64,000 nucleotides of DNA from Anaerobaca lacustris (GTDB lineage Bacteria; Planctomycetota; Phycisphaerae; Sedimentisphaerales; Anaerobacaceae). The notes below the pieces were generated by a model that was given only the letters and a program-made list of their open reading frames with translations, had not been told where the DNA came from and did no database searches. The DNA lies in contig NZ_JASCXX010000005.1 of assembly GCF_030012215.1 (NCBI RefSeq), positions 124,001-188,000 on the forward strand. The letters run 5' to 3'. The first letter of the stretch is position 1; each line of letters begins with the position of its first letter. The translations under genes were made by a program, and so were the position numbers. Below, piece after piece: positions 20,378 to 29,135 of this stretch.

Positions 20378-20478
20378 CGGCAGGCCGATTCAGCCTGTCG
20401 CGTCGGGGCCGAAGGGATCGACGCCGGAAGTCAGGCTGTGGTATGATGCTGCCGTCAGTACTCTTGAAGGAGACCGCG

Positions 20479-21918
20479 ATGAACGCAGAAGCTGTGCACG
20501 CCTCGCATCGATGCGTCGGGGCCCGGCCGGGTCGAATCCTCGCAACTCTGTTGGCGGTCGTCGTCTGCGCGTCAGCCGTAGGCGGTGCGTCCTCTGACCA
20601 GTGGCAGGCAGGAGTGGCCAAGACCGTCATCACGCCGAATCAGCCGATGTGGATGGCCGGCTACGCGGCTCGGACCAGGCCGGCCGAAGGCAAGGTCCAT
20701 GACCTCCACGCCAAGGCGCTTCTCTTGCAGGACCCTCAGGGCAACCGCCTGGCCATCGTGACGCTGGACCTGCTCGGCATCGACCGCACGATGCGCGACT
20801 GGATCGCCGACCGCCTGGAGCGGCGATACCGTATCGCGCCGAAGGACCTTCTGATCAACGCGTCCCACACGCACTCGGGGCCGGTGATCCGCGAAAGCGC
20901 CTACTCGATCTATGGCCACTCGTTCTACGACCTGACGCCCGAGCAGCTTGTGCAATCGAACGAATACAGCGATCGGTTGCAGGAGAGGATCGTGGAACTG
21001 GTTGGCGAGGCGATCGAGCAGCTATCGCCCGCCAGGCTGTCCTACACGCACGCCCGCGCCGGCTTCGGCATGAACCGCCGGCTCAGGACCGAGCAGGGCT
21101 GGCGCATCAGCCCCAACCCCGACGGTCCGGTCGACCATGATGTCCCCGTGCTGCGCGTCGAGACCCCCGACGGGTCGCTGCAGGCGGTGGTGTTCGGGTA
21201 CGCTTGCCACGCCACGACGCTGAGCTTCTACGACTATTGCGGCGACTACCCCGGCTTTGCGCAGGAGACCATCGAACAGCGCCATCCGGGAACGACCGCC
21301 CTGTTCATCGCCGGTTGCGGAGGCGATCAGAACCCCTTCCCCCGCAGCCCGGATCGAGCGCTGGAATTGTGCCGGCAGCATGGCTACGCGCTGGCCAACG
21401 GGGTCGAGGCGGCGCTCCAGGGCCCGCCGAAGCCGGTGCGCGGACCGCTCCGGACGGCGCTGCAAGAAGTGATCCTGGACTTCGCCGAGCCGCCCAGTCG
21501 GGAAACGCTCGAACGCCAAGCCGAATCCAGCAACAAATACGAGCGGAGGCACGCGGAGTTTCTGCTCCAGCAACTGGAGCACGAAGGCACGATTCCCGCG
21601 ACGTATCCATACCTCGTGCAGGCGATCCAGTTCGGCGACGACCTGACGATAGTGGCGCTGGCGGGCGAAGTGGTCGTCGATTACTCGCTGCGTCTGAAGC
21701 GCGAGCTGACCGGACCGCCGCTCTGGGTCGCAGGTTACTCAAACGACGTCTTCGGCTACCTGCCTTCCGTTCGCGTCCTCCGGGAGGGCGGCTACGAAGG
21801 GGGCGGTGCGATGCTCTACACCCCGCTGCCGGGTCCGTTCGCCCCGTCGGTGGAAGAACGCGTCGTCAAGACCGTGCACGCACTGGTTGACGCCGTCCGG
21901 ACGCCAAAGGGCAAGTAA
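20479..21918 (+). CDS. Neutral/alkaline ceramidase-like secreted hydrolase
   Basis: 479 residues. Signal peptide at about 20-36 (ILATLLAVVVCASAVGG), then GVAKTVITPNQPMWMAGY and LLINASHTHSGPV, both typical of the N-terminal domain of neutral/non-lysosomal ceramidase; the SHTHSGP histidines bind the zinc. GYACHATTL and FIAGCGGDQNP are further conserved blocks. The C-terminal immunoglobulin-like domain of true ceramidases is missing, as in most planctomycete members, so ceramide as substrate is uncertain. ATG 20479 has GAAGGAGA upstream. Last of a likely three-gene same-strand group. Confidence 0.8.
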   Translation: MNAEAVHASHRCVGARPGRILATLLAVVVCASAVGGASSDQWQAGVAKTVITPNQPMWMAGYAARTRPAEGKVHDLHAKALLLQDPQGNRLAIVTLDLLGIDRTMRDWIADRLERRYRIAPKDLLINASHTHSGPVIRESAYSIYGHSFYDLTPEQLVQSNEYSDRLQERIVELVGEAIEQLSPARLSYTHARAGFGMNRRLRTEQGWRISPNPDGPVDHDVPVLRVETPDGSLQAVVFGYACHATTLSFYDYCGDYPGFAQETIEQRHPGTTALFIAGCGGDQNPFPRSPDRALELCRQHGYALANGVEAALQGPPKPVRGPLRTALQEVILDFAEPPSRETLERQAESSNKYERRHAEFLLQQLEHEGTIPATYPYLVQAIQFGDDLTIVALAGEVVVDYSLRLKRELTGPPLWVAGYSNDVFGYLPSVRVLREGGYEGGGAMLYTPLPGPFAPSVEERVVKTVHALVDAVRTPKGK

Positions 21919-21979
21919 GCAGGCATCCATATGCCCCGCCATAGTCGCCGGTTACCTGGCGGACAATCGAAAGATCGGC

Positions 21980-23752
21980 CTATCTCGCCTCTCCGGATGC
22001 GATCCAGACGCGCTCGCGCGGCGGTATCGTGAAGGTCCGGCGAACTCCGTCTTGCGGCAATGTCAGGCTGACCTCGACGGCTCGATCGTTGAAGTTCTGA
22101 AACACACAATCGCCTTGGCTCGCATCCGCAAACGGATGGTACGTGACGCACGCCGGACCGCTGAAGGCAGGCGGTGTACCGCCGGCAAACGCCGTGCGGA
22201 ACGCCGTCAGGGCCGGCTCATCCAGAGACAGCAGACCAAGAGGACGCGGACACAGCAACACCTCGCCCACCGCGTCGAAATCCGCCTGGCTGTATGTGTG
22301 CGTATTGAGCAGAGAAACGTTGCCTGCCGTGCGCAACAACAGCAGTTGCCGCGTGCCATCCGCGCAAACGACATCACCCGTCCGTGGCGTAACCTCGATG
22401 GGCGCTTCGAGATCGATTTCGACGGCTCCGGTCTCGCTGCGATACGTCGCACGCAAAGGCGCAGACGTAAGGTCAGGATCGATACCGACAACAGAGGCCA
22501 ACTCCCTGCCTTGCGGCCATGCAATCAGCAGGTTCGTCGTCAGGATCAGGTGCCTGCCTCGCGCCCGCGCCTTCTCGGCACGCTCGTATAGCCTGGGATC
22601 GGCCGCGGCCTGCGCCGGCAGGAAGATGACCGATGCGTCGTGCGGAAACTCATGCACGGGGACCAGCGGGATGCCCAGCATGCCGATGAGGTCCATCAGG
22701 TACATGTCGCCGGCCGGGTCGCTGTTCGGCGGCTTGTACGCGGGCACGCCTGTGACAGGGTGCTGCCGCACGAACGCGGCCAGATCCGCCAGTCGGCCGA
22801 ACTGACTCGCGACCTTTGCATGATCCGGATGGCCTGCGACCACGTCGCCCAGGTTGAACATAACCAGCTCCGGCGCCCCGGCCAGCACGCTCGTGTACGC
22901 CTGATCGAGAAAATCGTGCTCGGCGCAGTCGCCATGATCGAACCACGCGCCGCCGATCTTGTCGCCCGCGATGCCCGCCAGCCAGCGGTAGTTAATGAAT
23001 CCCTCATAAGGCTGCACGAAGCCGAACCGCTGCGTGTTGCGGCCCCGCGTCTCAGTGCCGACCCAGACCTGGTCGAACAGACGCGGAAACGTCACGGTGT
23101 CGTACCCGAACAGGTGAAACCGATCGTACCACTGAGGGTATTTGACGATCATGGTAATGCCGGAATGGACTTCCCTGGCCGGCCGCAGGAAGATCGACTG
23201 CGCCAGCTCCGTGAGCAGTTCGCGGCGGTACTGGCCCCAGGAACGGTCGCCTTTGGCCCGCTCCGATTCAGCGCTGACATCGGCGGTACACAGGAAATCG
23301 TCAACGATGAACGTATCGAAGATCGGAGCACTGGCGCGAATGATCCGCTCCAGGTCCCGCTGCGTCTTTTCGTTCTGCCAGTTGAACCAGCCGAGCGGCC
23401 CCTCTTGCCGCACGCCTACGTCACCACCCGGAACGGTGGCGATCCCGCCGACCACGCTGATGTTCCGTTCGAGGAGCCAGTCACGAACCTGGATAAGCTG
23501 CTCGGGCGGCACCGTATGGCCGCCGCGGTAGACTTCGAGATAGAGCTTCGTAATCCCCATCCGCTCGATCGCTTCCCATACGGCCGCGCGAAAGTCTGCG
23601 TCCGTCGCCATCCGCTCGACCTGATGCGACGTCGCATACGTCGCCAGCCGCAAGTCGCTCGCCCGCTCCCGCGCCGTCTCCAGCAAGGCCTGTCCGGAAG
23701 CAGCATTCGCCACAGCCACCCACGCCGCAACGACCAACACCCGTCTCAACAC
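21980..23752 (-). CDS. Secreted protein of unknown function, glycoside-hydrolase-like layout
   Basis: 590 residues; family not recognised. A signal peptide (VLVVAAWVAVANAASGQA) is followed by about 330 residues that read like a TIM barrel (GITKLYLEVYRGGHTVP, TFIVDDFLCTAD, QVWVGTETRG), with acidic residues in the strand ends as in glycosidases, and then a beta-rich C-terminal domain ending FTIPPRERVWI, as in alpha-amylase-type C domains. The GTG at 23752 is preferred because GGGAGGTG lies six bases upstream; ATG 23776 is a weaker alternative. It is convergent with the ceramidase-like gene and may act on an exported polysaccharide, an inference only. Confidence 0.65.
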   Translation of the reverse strand: MLRRVLVVAAWVAVANAASGQALLETARERASDLRLATYATSHQVERMATDADFRAAVWEAIERMGITKLYLEVYRGGHTVPPEQLIQVRDWLLERNISVVGGIATVPGGDVGVRQEGPLGWFNWQNEKTQRDLERIIRASAPIFDTFIVDDFLCTADVSAESERAKGDRSWGQYRRELLTELAQSIFLRPAREVHSGITMIVKYPQWYDRFHLFGYDTVTFPRLFDQVWVGTETRGRNTQRFGFVQPYEGFINYRWLAGIAGDKIGGAWFDHGDCAEHDFLDQAYTSVLAGAPELVMFNLGDVVAGHPDHAKVASQFGRLADLAAFVRQHPVTGVPAYKPPNSDPAGDMYLMDLIGMLGIPLVPVHEFPHDASVIFLPAQAAADPRLYERAEKARARGRHLILTTNLLIAWPQGRELASVVGIDPDLTSAPLRATYRSETGAVEIDLEAPIEVTPRTGDVVCADGTRQLLLLRTAGNVSLLNTHTYSQADFDAVGEVLLCPRPLGLLSLDEPALTAFRTAFAGGTPPAFSGPACVTYHPFADASQGDCVFQNFNDRAVEVSLTLPQDGVRRTFTIPPRERVWIASGEAR

Positions 23753-23811
23753 GGTCGCACCTCCCTTGCCGTCCATCACACACAACCCGGATGCCCTGCG
23801 GCCGACACGTC

Positions 23812-24066
23812 CTAACCCGGCCGGCGTCCTTCGTTCAGCTTCACCGCAATTCGGCGTCTGTACCGCCGCGCCGTTCGCTCCAGCGTCGCCAGATGGACCT
23901 TGGCCCGCAAGCTGCCGGCGCCGACCCGCGCGCTCATCAATCGTTGGATGATTCGCGACAGTTCCGACAGGCGGTCCCGAAGCGTCACACCGTCACGGTC
24001 CGCCTCGAGACCTTCGCCGACGGCCGAAAGAAAGCCTTGGATCGCTCTGAGTTCGTGCTTGTCCAT
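23812..24066 (-). CDS. Small basic helical protein of unknown function
   Basis: 84 residues, unrecognised. It is highly charged and helical (LRDRLSELSRIIQRLMSARVG, then an arginine-rich TARRYRRRIAVKL), has no signal peptide and could bind nucleic acid, which is speculation. A perfect TATAAT box sits only seven bases upstream of the ATG, so the message could begin at or very near the start codon. It lies between the symporter and the unknown secreted hydrolase on the same strand. Confidence 0.5.
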   Translation of the reverse strand: MDKHELRAIQGFLSAVGEGLEADRDGVTLRDRLSELSRIIQRLMSARVGAGSLRAKVHLATLERTARRYRRRIAVKLNEGRRPG

Positions 24067-24073
24067 TCCCACG

Positions 24074-24079
24074 ATTATA
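24074..24079 (-). promoter_or_regulatory. TATAAT -10 box next to a start codon
   Basis: On the minus strand TATAAT is followed by seven bases and then the ATG at 24066. With usual -10 to +1 spacing, transcription would start on the start codon, giving a leaderless mRNA. No good -35 box was found. Confidence 0.4.
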
Positions 24080-24130
24080 CCACATCGGACGCGTTCTCAT
24101 TCATGTAAAACAGAGCCGTTTTCCCATGTT

Positions 24131-25897
24131 TCAGGTCCGAGAACCATCGACCGGCCCTTTCGACCGCTCGTTGCCGACGAGCCAGCCCAGAACCAAGGTA
24201 ACAGCCGTGCCGATGGGAAAGTGCCAGGGCCACGCGAGGGTGAAATACACAGGCGTCCCGTCGAGGCCCCGCCCAACGGGAACAAGGCCGATCCACAGCA
24301 GCAACGCCACGGCCAGAGCGACGTAGACAACCTTCAGCGGCTCGGAGCGGAGGTGCCGGACGGCCTGGACCAGCAGGATGACCGAGGCGACCACCACGAT
24401 GCCCTGCGCGATCGGCTGGTGCCAGTTGAGGGCAAAAACGGTCAGCATCGACAGCGGCACGCCCCACATCAGACCCCGGTCGTCGCGCCGGATGGGCAGA
24501 AACGCCAGCAGGAAGACGCCCAGCAGGGCGCCGTAGGTATAGGCGGCCATCGCCAGGGCAAACTGCAGCAGGTCGGCGTAGGAGCGGGCGATCACATCGC
24601 AATAGATGGCAAAGGCCGTCAGCAAGACACCCCAGATGAGCACGATCACGCGCGACGCGCGTACGGTCTGACGGTCCGAAGCCGTGGGATTGAGGTAGGG
24701 CTTGTAGAGCAGTGCAATGGTGGACTGCGACAAGGCCGCCAGGAGCGAGTCGAGCGTCGAGATGGCGGCAGCGAAGATGGCCGCCATCAGCAGACCCGAC
24801 AGCACCGGAGGCATGACACCGACGATATAGACGGCAAAGACCTTCATCGAGTCGTCCTCGACGACCACCTGCTCAGCGGGCGAAAGCGGCACGTGTTGAT
24901 AGTAAACGTAGACTGCCGCACCGACGAACAGCAGCAGATACGTCAGCAGTTGCGACAGGCCCGACCAGACGACGGCCTTGCGGGCGTCGGTGGCACTGCG
25001 GCAGGTGAACATGCGCTGCACCATGAGCTGATCGGTGCCATGCGAAGCGAGCGTCAGGACGCCAAGGCCGATAACGCCGCACCAGAGCGTGAAGGCCTTC
25101 TGAGGGTCGAAGCTCAGATCGATCGTCCGCAGCTTGCCGGCGTGGTGGGCCTCTGAGACGATGGCAGCCAGGCCACCTTCGATGGTCGAAGAGGCAAAGA
25201 CCAACGCCGCGATGGCCCCGAACGTGAACAACAGGCACTGAACTGCATCCGTCCAGATGACCGTCGTGATGCCGCCCATGATGGTCCAGCCGATTGAGAC
25301 GACGCCGATAATGACGATCGACGTAACCGTGTCGGTGCCGGTAATCACCTGGAGGGCCTTGGCGGCGATGTAGACGCGAGCGCCCTGGGCGAGAATGCCG
25401 CCGATCATGAACAAACCGGTCGTGATCTGCCGCACCCGTGGACCGAGTTGGTCGCCCATGTACTCATAGGGCGAGTAGATCTCGCGTCGATAGTAGACGG
25501 GAATGAAGAGATAGCCGATCACGAAGCGGGCGGCGATGGTGCCGAGGGCCAGTTGGATATAGGTCATGTCGCCGCCCTGCGAAAAGACCAGGGCCGGGGC
25601 GATGAGGAAGGTCGCGGCCGACAGCTCCGTCGCGATGATCGACCCGCAGACCGCCGGCCAGGGCAGCTTGCGGCCGCCCAGAAAGAAGTCCTTCATCGAC
25701 GCCTGCCGGCCCGCGAGCAGCCCGCCCAGAACGGTGGTGAAGGCGAGATAGACCACGATGACCGCCCAGTCCCACGCGGTGAAGTTCCGGGCGATCTCGC
25801 CCAGCGCGTCGCCGACGGACGGGATCTGCGCGGCGCCGGCCGATCCGGCCGACACCAGCAGCGAAACCGGGAGGAAAAGCCATTTGTGTCTGGGCAT
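24131..25897 (-). CDS. Sodium:solute symporter (SSS family)
   Basis: 588 residues with about 13 hydrophobic segments. Family signatures are GRQASMKDFFLGGRKLPW near residues 64-82, the ATELSAATFLIAPAL helix and GGITTVIWTDAVQ. An N-terminal signal-like stretch (LLVSAGSAGA) precedes the first transport helix. It imports a solute with sodium. Its ATG shares one base with the murQ stop (TAATG), so it is translationally coupled to murQ, which suggests that it imports N-acetylmuramic acid, anhydro-muropeptide sugars or a related amino sugar; that is an inference from context. Confidence 0.88.
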   Translation of the reverse strand: MPRHKWLFLPVSLLVSAGSAGAAQIPSVGDALGEIARNFTAWDWAVIVVYLAFTTVLGGLLAGRQASMKDFFLGGRKLPWPAVCGSIIATELSAATFLIAPALVFSQGGDMTYIQLALGTIAARFVIGYLFIPVYYRREIYSPYEYMGDQLGPRVRQITTGLFMIGGILAQGARVYIAAKALQVITGTDTVTSIVIIGVVSIGWTIMGGITTVIWTDAVQCLLFTFGAIAALVFASSTIEGGLAAIVSEAHHAGKLRTIDLSFDPQKAFTLWCGVIGLGVLTLASHGTDQLMVQRMFTCRSATDARKAVVWSGLSQLLTYLLLFVGAAVYVYYQHVPLSPAEQVVVEDDSMKVFAVYIVGVMPPVLSGLLMAAIFAAAISTLDSLLAALSQSTIALLYKPYLNPTASDRQTVRASRVIVLIWGVLLTAFAIYCDVIARSYADLLQFALAMAAYTYGALLGVFLLAFLPIRRDDRGLMWGVPLSMLTVFALNWHQPIAQGIVVVASVILLVQAVRHLRSEPLKVVYVALAVALLLWIGLVPVGRGLDGTPVYFTLAWPWHFPIGTAVTLVLGWLVGNERSKGPVDGSRT

Positions 25898-26808
25898 TAT
25901 GCCGATTCTGTGGACTCCGCAATAGCCGGCCGTAACAGCTCATGGTTCTCTTTCAGGATGTCCAAAGCCTGATTCAGATCGACGCGCCGAAAGTGCATGA
26001 CCAGCGCCGGCTTGACTCGGCCCTCGGCCCGCGACAGCAAGACCTTGGCCTTCGGTTTGGACAGGCCTGTAACCTCAGCGACGATGCGAACGCTGCGATC
26101 GCGCAGCTTGGCGTTGACGGCCTTGAGGTCCACCATGAGGTTGCCGTAGACCTTGCCGAGCTTGATCATGGCGGTAGTCGTCAGCGTGTTGAGCACGAGC
26201 TTGGTGGCGGTGCCCGCCTTCATCCGGGTCGATCCCGTAATCACCTCGGGCCCGACGACCGGGTTGATGACGATCTCGGCGGGGATCGACCCGACCGCTT
26301 CCGGCGCACAGGTGACAAAGACGGTCCCGGCCCCGATCCGCCGGGCGCGTCGCAGGGCGCCGTGGACGAACGGCGTCATGCCGCAGGCGGCCAGCCCGAC
26401 CACGGTGTCTTTCGAGGTCACTCCTCTGGCGTCGATGGCAGCCGCGCCGTCCTCGGGGTGATCCTCGGCCCCTTCGATGGAACGCACGAGGGCCCGCCGG
26501 CCGCCGGCGATGATGCCCTGCACCAGCGACGGTTTGACTCCGAACGTCGGCGGGCACTCGGAGGCATCCAGCACACCGAGCCGGCCGCTGGTCCCGGCGC
26601 CGACGTAGAACAGCCGCCCGCCCGCGCGGAACCGAGCCACGATCATATCGACCGCCGCCGCAATGGACTCGCGCTGCGTCGCCACAGCCTGCGGCACGAT
26701 CCGGTCCTCGGCGCCGATCAGGTCCACAATCGCCTGGGTGGACAGGGTATCAACCGAGATGCTGTTCGGATTGCGTTTCTCCGTCGTCGGCAGTCTTCTG
26801 GCTCTCAT
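25897..26808 (-). CDS. murQ: N-acetylmuramic acid 6-phosphate etherase MurQ
   Basis: 303 residues. The SIS-domain signature GAGTSGRLGVLDASECPPTFG is complete, including the glutamate that acts in catalysis, and GSTRMKAGTATKLVLNTLTT gives the second conserved block. The enzyme removes D-lactate from MurNAc-6-phosphate, giving GlcNAc-6-phosphate. It overlaps anmK by the ATGA arrangement upstream and the symporter by TAATG downstream: kinase, etherase and transporter form one recycling operon in the cytoplasm and its membrane. The start at 26808 is fixed by the overlap. Confidence 0.95.
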   Translation of the reverse strand: MRARRLPTTEKRNPNSISVDTLSTQAIVDLIGAEDRIVPQAVATQRESIAAAVDMIVARFRAGGRLFYVGAGTSGRLGVLDASECPPTFGVKPSLVQGIIAGGRRALVRSIEGAEDHPEDGAAAIDARGVTSKDTVVGLAACGMTPFVHGALRRARRIGAGTVFVTCAPEAVGSIPAEIVINPVVGPEVITGSTRMKAGTATKLVLNTLTTTAMIKLGKVYGNLMVDLKAVNAKLRDRSVRIVAEVTGLSKPKAKVLLSRAEGRVKPALVMHFRRVDLNQALDILKENHELLRPAIAESTESA

Positions 26809-27971
26809 CGTCTTCCCGGCACGATCTTGCCCAGCACGACCGGCTCGGCCGCCCCGGTGGCGCTGGGCACGTTGTTGGCGGTCCCCCGCATCGTGGCCCA
26901 CGCCAGGATCGCAAAAGCAACCGCCTCTCGGGCATCGACGTCGATCCCGAATTCATCCGTCGTGCGAATCTTAACGGCCGGCATCTCCCGCCGCAACATC
27001 CGCACCAGCATCCGGTTGTGGGCGCCCCCGCCGCCCAGGATCATCTCATCGGGCATCCCAGGCAGGAACTTGCGATACGCATCGGCAATCGTACAGGCGG
27101 TGAACGCCGTGACAGTCGCCACCATGTCGTCGGGCGCCAAAGCCCTTTTCCGAGCCCGGCGGCTGAACCACTCGCAATACGCCTGGCCGAACTCTTCGCG
27201 TCCGGTGGATTTGGGCGGTTTGCGTCGCAAGAAAGGATGCTTGAGCATCTCGCGCAGCAGAGCCTCGTCGATCTTGCCCCTGGCGGCCATGGCCCCGCCG
27301 CGATCGAAGTGGCGCCTTCCGCCAGTTGCCAGACGTACAATGCCGTCGATCACCATATTGCCCGGTCCCGTGTCGAAGGCCAGGATATCGTCCCGTCTGC
27401 ACGCGCGAGGCAGGAAGGTCACGTTGGCTATTCCGCCGATGTTCTGAACGCCCCGGCTGACGTTCGCATCCCGAAAGAGCACGTAATCAGCATACGGAAC
27501 CAGCGGCGCGCCCTGCCCGCCGACCGCCATGTCACGAGGCCGAAAGTCGGCCACCGTCGTGATGCCCGTGCGCTGGGCGATCACGGAAGGCTCGCCGATC
27601 TGCAAGGTCGAGCGGATCGTCCTGCCTCCGTAGCGCCTGCCCTCGGGCTGGTGCCAGATCGTCTGTCCGTGCGAACCGATCAGATCGATGGAGTCCAGAG
27701 CAATGCCGCTTCTATTGCACAACTTGATCACCGCATCGGCAAAGACCTCGCCCAGGACATGGTTGAGATGGCAGACGAGATCGATTCGTGCCCCGGCAGG
27801 ATCGCAAAGCGAAAGAATCTCCCGGCGCAATGCCGGCTTATGTGCAAAGACATCGAACGCCACCAGCCGGACCTTACCACCATCGATATCGACAATTGCG
27901 ACGTCGACTCCATCGACGGAGGTCCCCGACATCAGGCCAGCCACGCGCATCCTGTTCTTCACACGAACCAT
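26805..27971 (-). CDS. anmK: Anhydro-N-acetylmuramic acid kinase AnmK
   Basis: 388 residues, normal length. Conserved blocks: GLMSGTSVDGVDVAIVD at the start, GSHGQTIWHQP, ADFRPRDMAVGGQGAPLVPYAD, QNIGGIANVTFLP, AFDTGPGNMVID and the ILGGGGAHN motif near the end. It opens and phosphorylates 1,6-anhydro-MurNAc to MurNAc-6-phosphate, the substrate of the overlapping murQ. This points to recycling of the cell's own peptidoglycan through lytic transglycosylase products, noteworthy because planctomycetes were long thought to lack or have little peptidoglycan. Confidence 0.96.
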   Translation of the reverse strand: MVRVKNRMRVAGLMSGTSVDGVDVAIVDIDGGKVRLVAFDVFAHKPALRREILSLCDPAGARIDLVCHLNHVLGEVFADAVIKLCNRSGIALDSIDLIGSHGQTIWHQPEGRRYGGRTIRSTLQIGEPSVIAQRTGITTVADFRPRDMAVGGQGAPLVPYADYVLFRDANVSRGVQNIGGIANVTFLPRACRRDDILAFDTGPGNMVIDGIVRLATGGRRHFDRGGAMAARGKIDEALLREMLKHPFLRRKPPKSTGREEFGQAYCEWFSRRARKRALAPDDMVATVTAFTACTIADAYRKFLPGMPDEMILGGGGAHNRMLVRMLRREMPAVKIRTTDEFGIDVDAREAVAFAILAWATMRGTANNVPSATGAAEPVVLGKIVPGRR

Positions 27972-28048
27972 GGGCGACAGCGTATCACAATCGCCACCGG
28001 GAATCGAGAGCCCGGATTCCTGAAACGGAGGTGGCCTGTAGAAGGGTC

Positions 28049-28077
28049 TTGTAAGGCGATTGGGCGGCGACTACGAT
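28049..28077 (+). promoter_or_regulatory. Candidate promoter for the GH26/SIS gene pair
   Basis: TTGTAA (28049-28054), 17-base spacer, TACGAT (28072-28077), about 54 bases before the GTG start of the GH26 gene, in the gap between it and the divergent anmK. Confidence 0.45.
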
Positions 28078-28130
28078 GGGCCCATGATGTCCGGCACGTT
28101 GGCAGAAGACCATAGATGGAGGACCTCCTC

Positions 28131-29126
28131 GTGACGATAAGAACGCATATGATTGCGGCGGCACTGATCCTTTCGTTTCTGGCGATGGCGGCGTTCGGCG
28201 CGCCGGCAAACCCGCAGGCCAGCTCCGAGGCGCGGAAGGTGCTGGCCTACCTGGAATCCATCCAAGGGCAGAAGATGCTGGCCGGGCATCATGTGATGTA
28301 TGGCGGGATGATGGAGCGGGACCTGGGATATCTCGTCGAGACCACGGGCAAGTACCCGGCCCTGATCGAGTTCGAGGCGGGGATCTTCGCGCGGAAATAC
28401 CACGAGGACTACGCGTCCATCGAGAGACAGCTTGTCCGGGACGCCATCGACTGGTGGAAGGCGGGCGGGCTGGTCGCCATGTGCTGGCACTGGGGCAACC
28501 CGCTCGAACCGGTGAACACCTACCCCAACACCAAGGTCAAGTTCGACATCGAGGCGGCCCTGAAGGAAGGCACGCCCGAGCACGAGGCCCTGATCAAGGA
28601 CCTCGACGTAACGGCTGGGATGCTGAAGGAACTGCGAGATGCAAACGTTCCGGTCCTATGGCGGCCCCTGCACGAAATCTGCGGCGGGTGGTTCTGGTGG
28701 AGCATGCAGGGCCAGGAGAACGCCGAGAAGCTCTGGCGCTTCATCTACACCCACTACACGGACCATCACCAGCTCAACAATCTGCTGTGGGTCTATTCGT
28801 TCTCGCAGGAGCTGCGGACCGACTGGTTCCCGGGGCTCGAGTACATGGACGTGGTGGGCGTCGATATCTATCGCGAGGGCCAGCAGGGCAAACGGGCCCA
28901 CTTCGAGAAGCTGGCCTCGGTGGCCGGCGGCAGACCGATCGCGCTGTCGGAGTGCGATCTGATCCCCGATCCCGACGCGATGAAGGCTGACAGCTTTCTG
29001 TGGAACTGGTTCACGACCTGGCACAGCCGGTGGATGCGCAAGAACGAGCCGACCAAGCTCAAAGACATCTACAATCACGACCTCGTCCTGACGCGGGACG
29101 AGCTACCCAAACCGGTGGAGCAGTGA
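28131..29126 (+). CDS. Secreted glycoside hydrolase family 26 (beta-mannanase-like)
   Basis: 331 residues. Signal peptide (MIAAALILSFLAMAAFGAPA), then a catalytic barrel: LAGHHVMYGG near the start, WRPLHEICGGWFWW with the proton donor Glu182, and ALSECDLIP with the nucleophile Glu274. Both GH26 glutamates are therefore present. It should hydrolyse beta-mannans or a related glycan outside the cytoplasm. The GTG at 28131 is preferred over the ATG at 28116 because GGAGG lies eight bases before it. Nine bases separate it from the next gene; pairing with a SIS protein and, divergently, a muramic acid pathway is unusual. Confidence 0.88.
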   Translation: MTIRTHMIAAALILSFLAMAAFGAPANPQASSEARKVLAYLESIQGQKMLAGHHVMYGGMMERDLGYLVETTGKYPALIEFEAGIFARKYHEDYASIERQLVRDAIDWWKAGGLVAMCWHWGNPLEPVNTYPNTKVKFDIEAALKEGTPEHEALIKDLDVTAGMLKELRDANVPVLWRPLHEICGGWFWWSMQGQENAEKLWRFIYTHYTDHHQLNNLLWVYSFSQELRTDWFPGLEYMDVVGVDIYREGQQGKRAHFEKLASVAGGRPIALSECDLIPDPDAMKADSFLWNWFTTWHSRWMRKNEPTKLKDIYNHDLVLTRDELPKPVEQ

Positions 29127-29135
29127 GAGACGACG

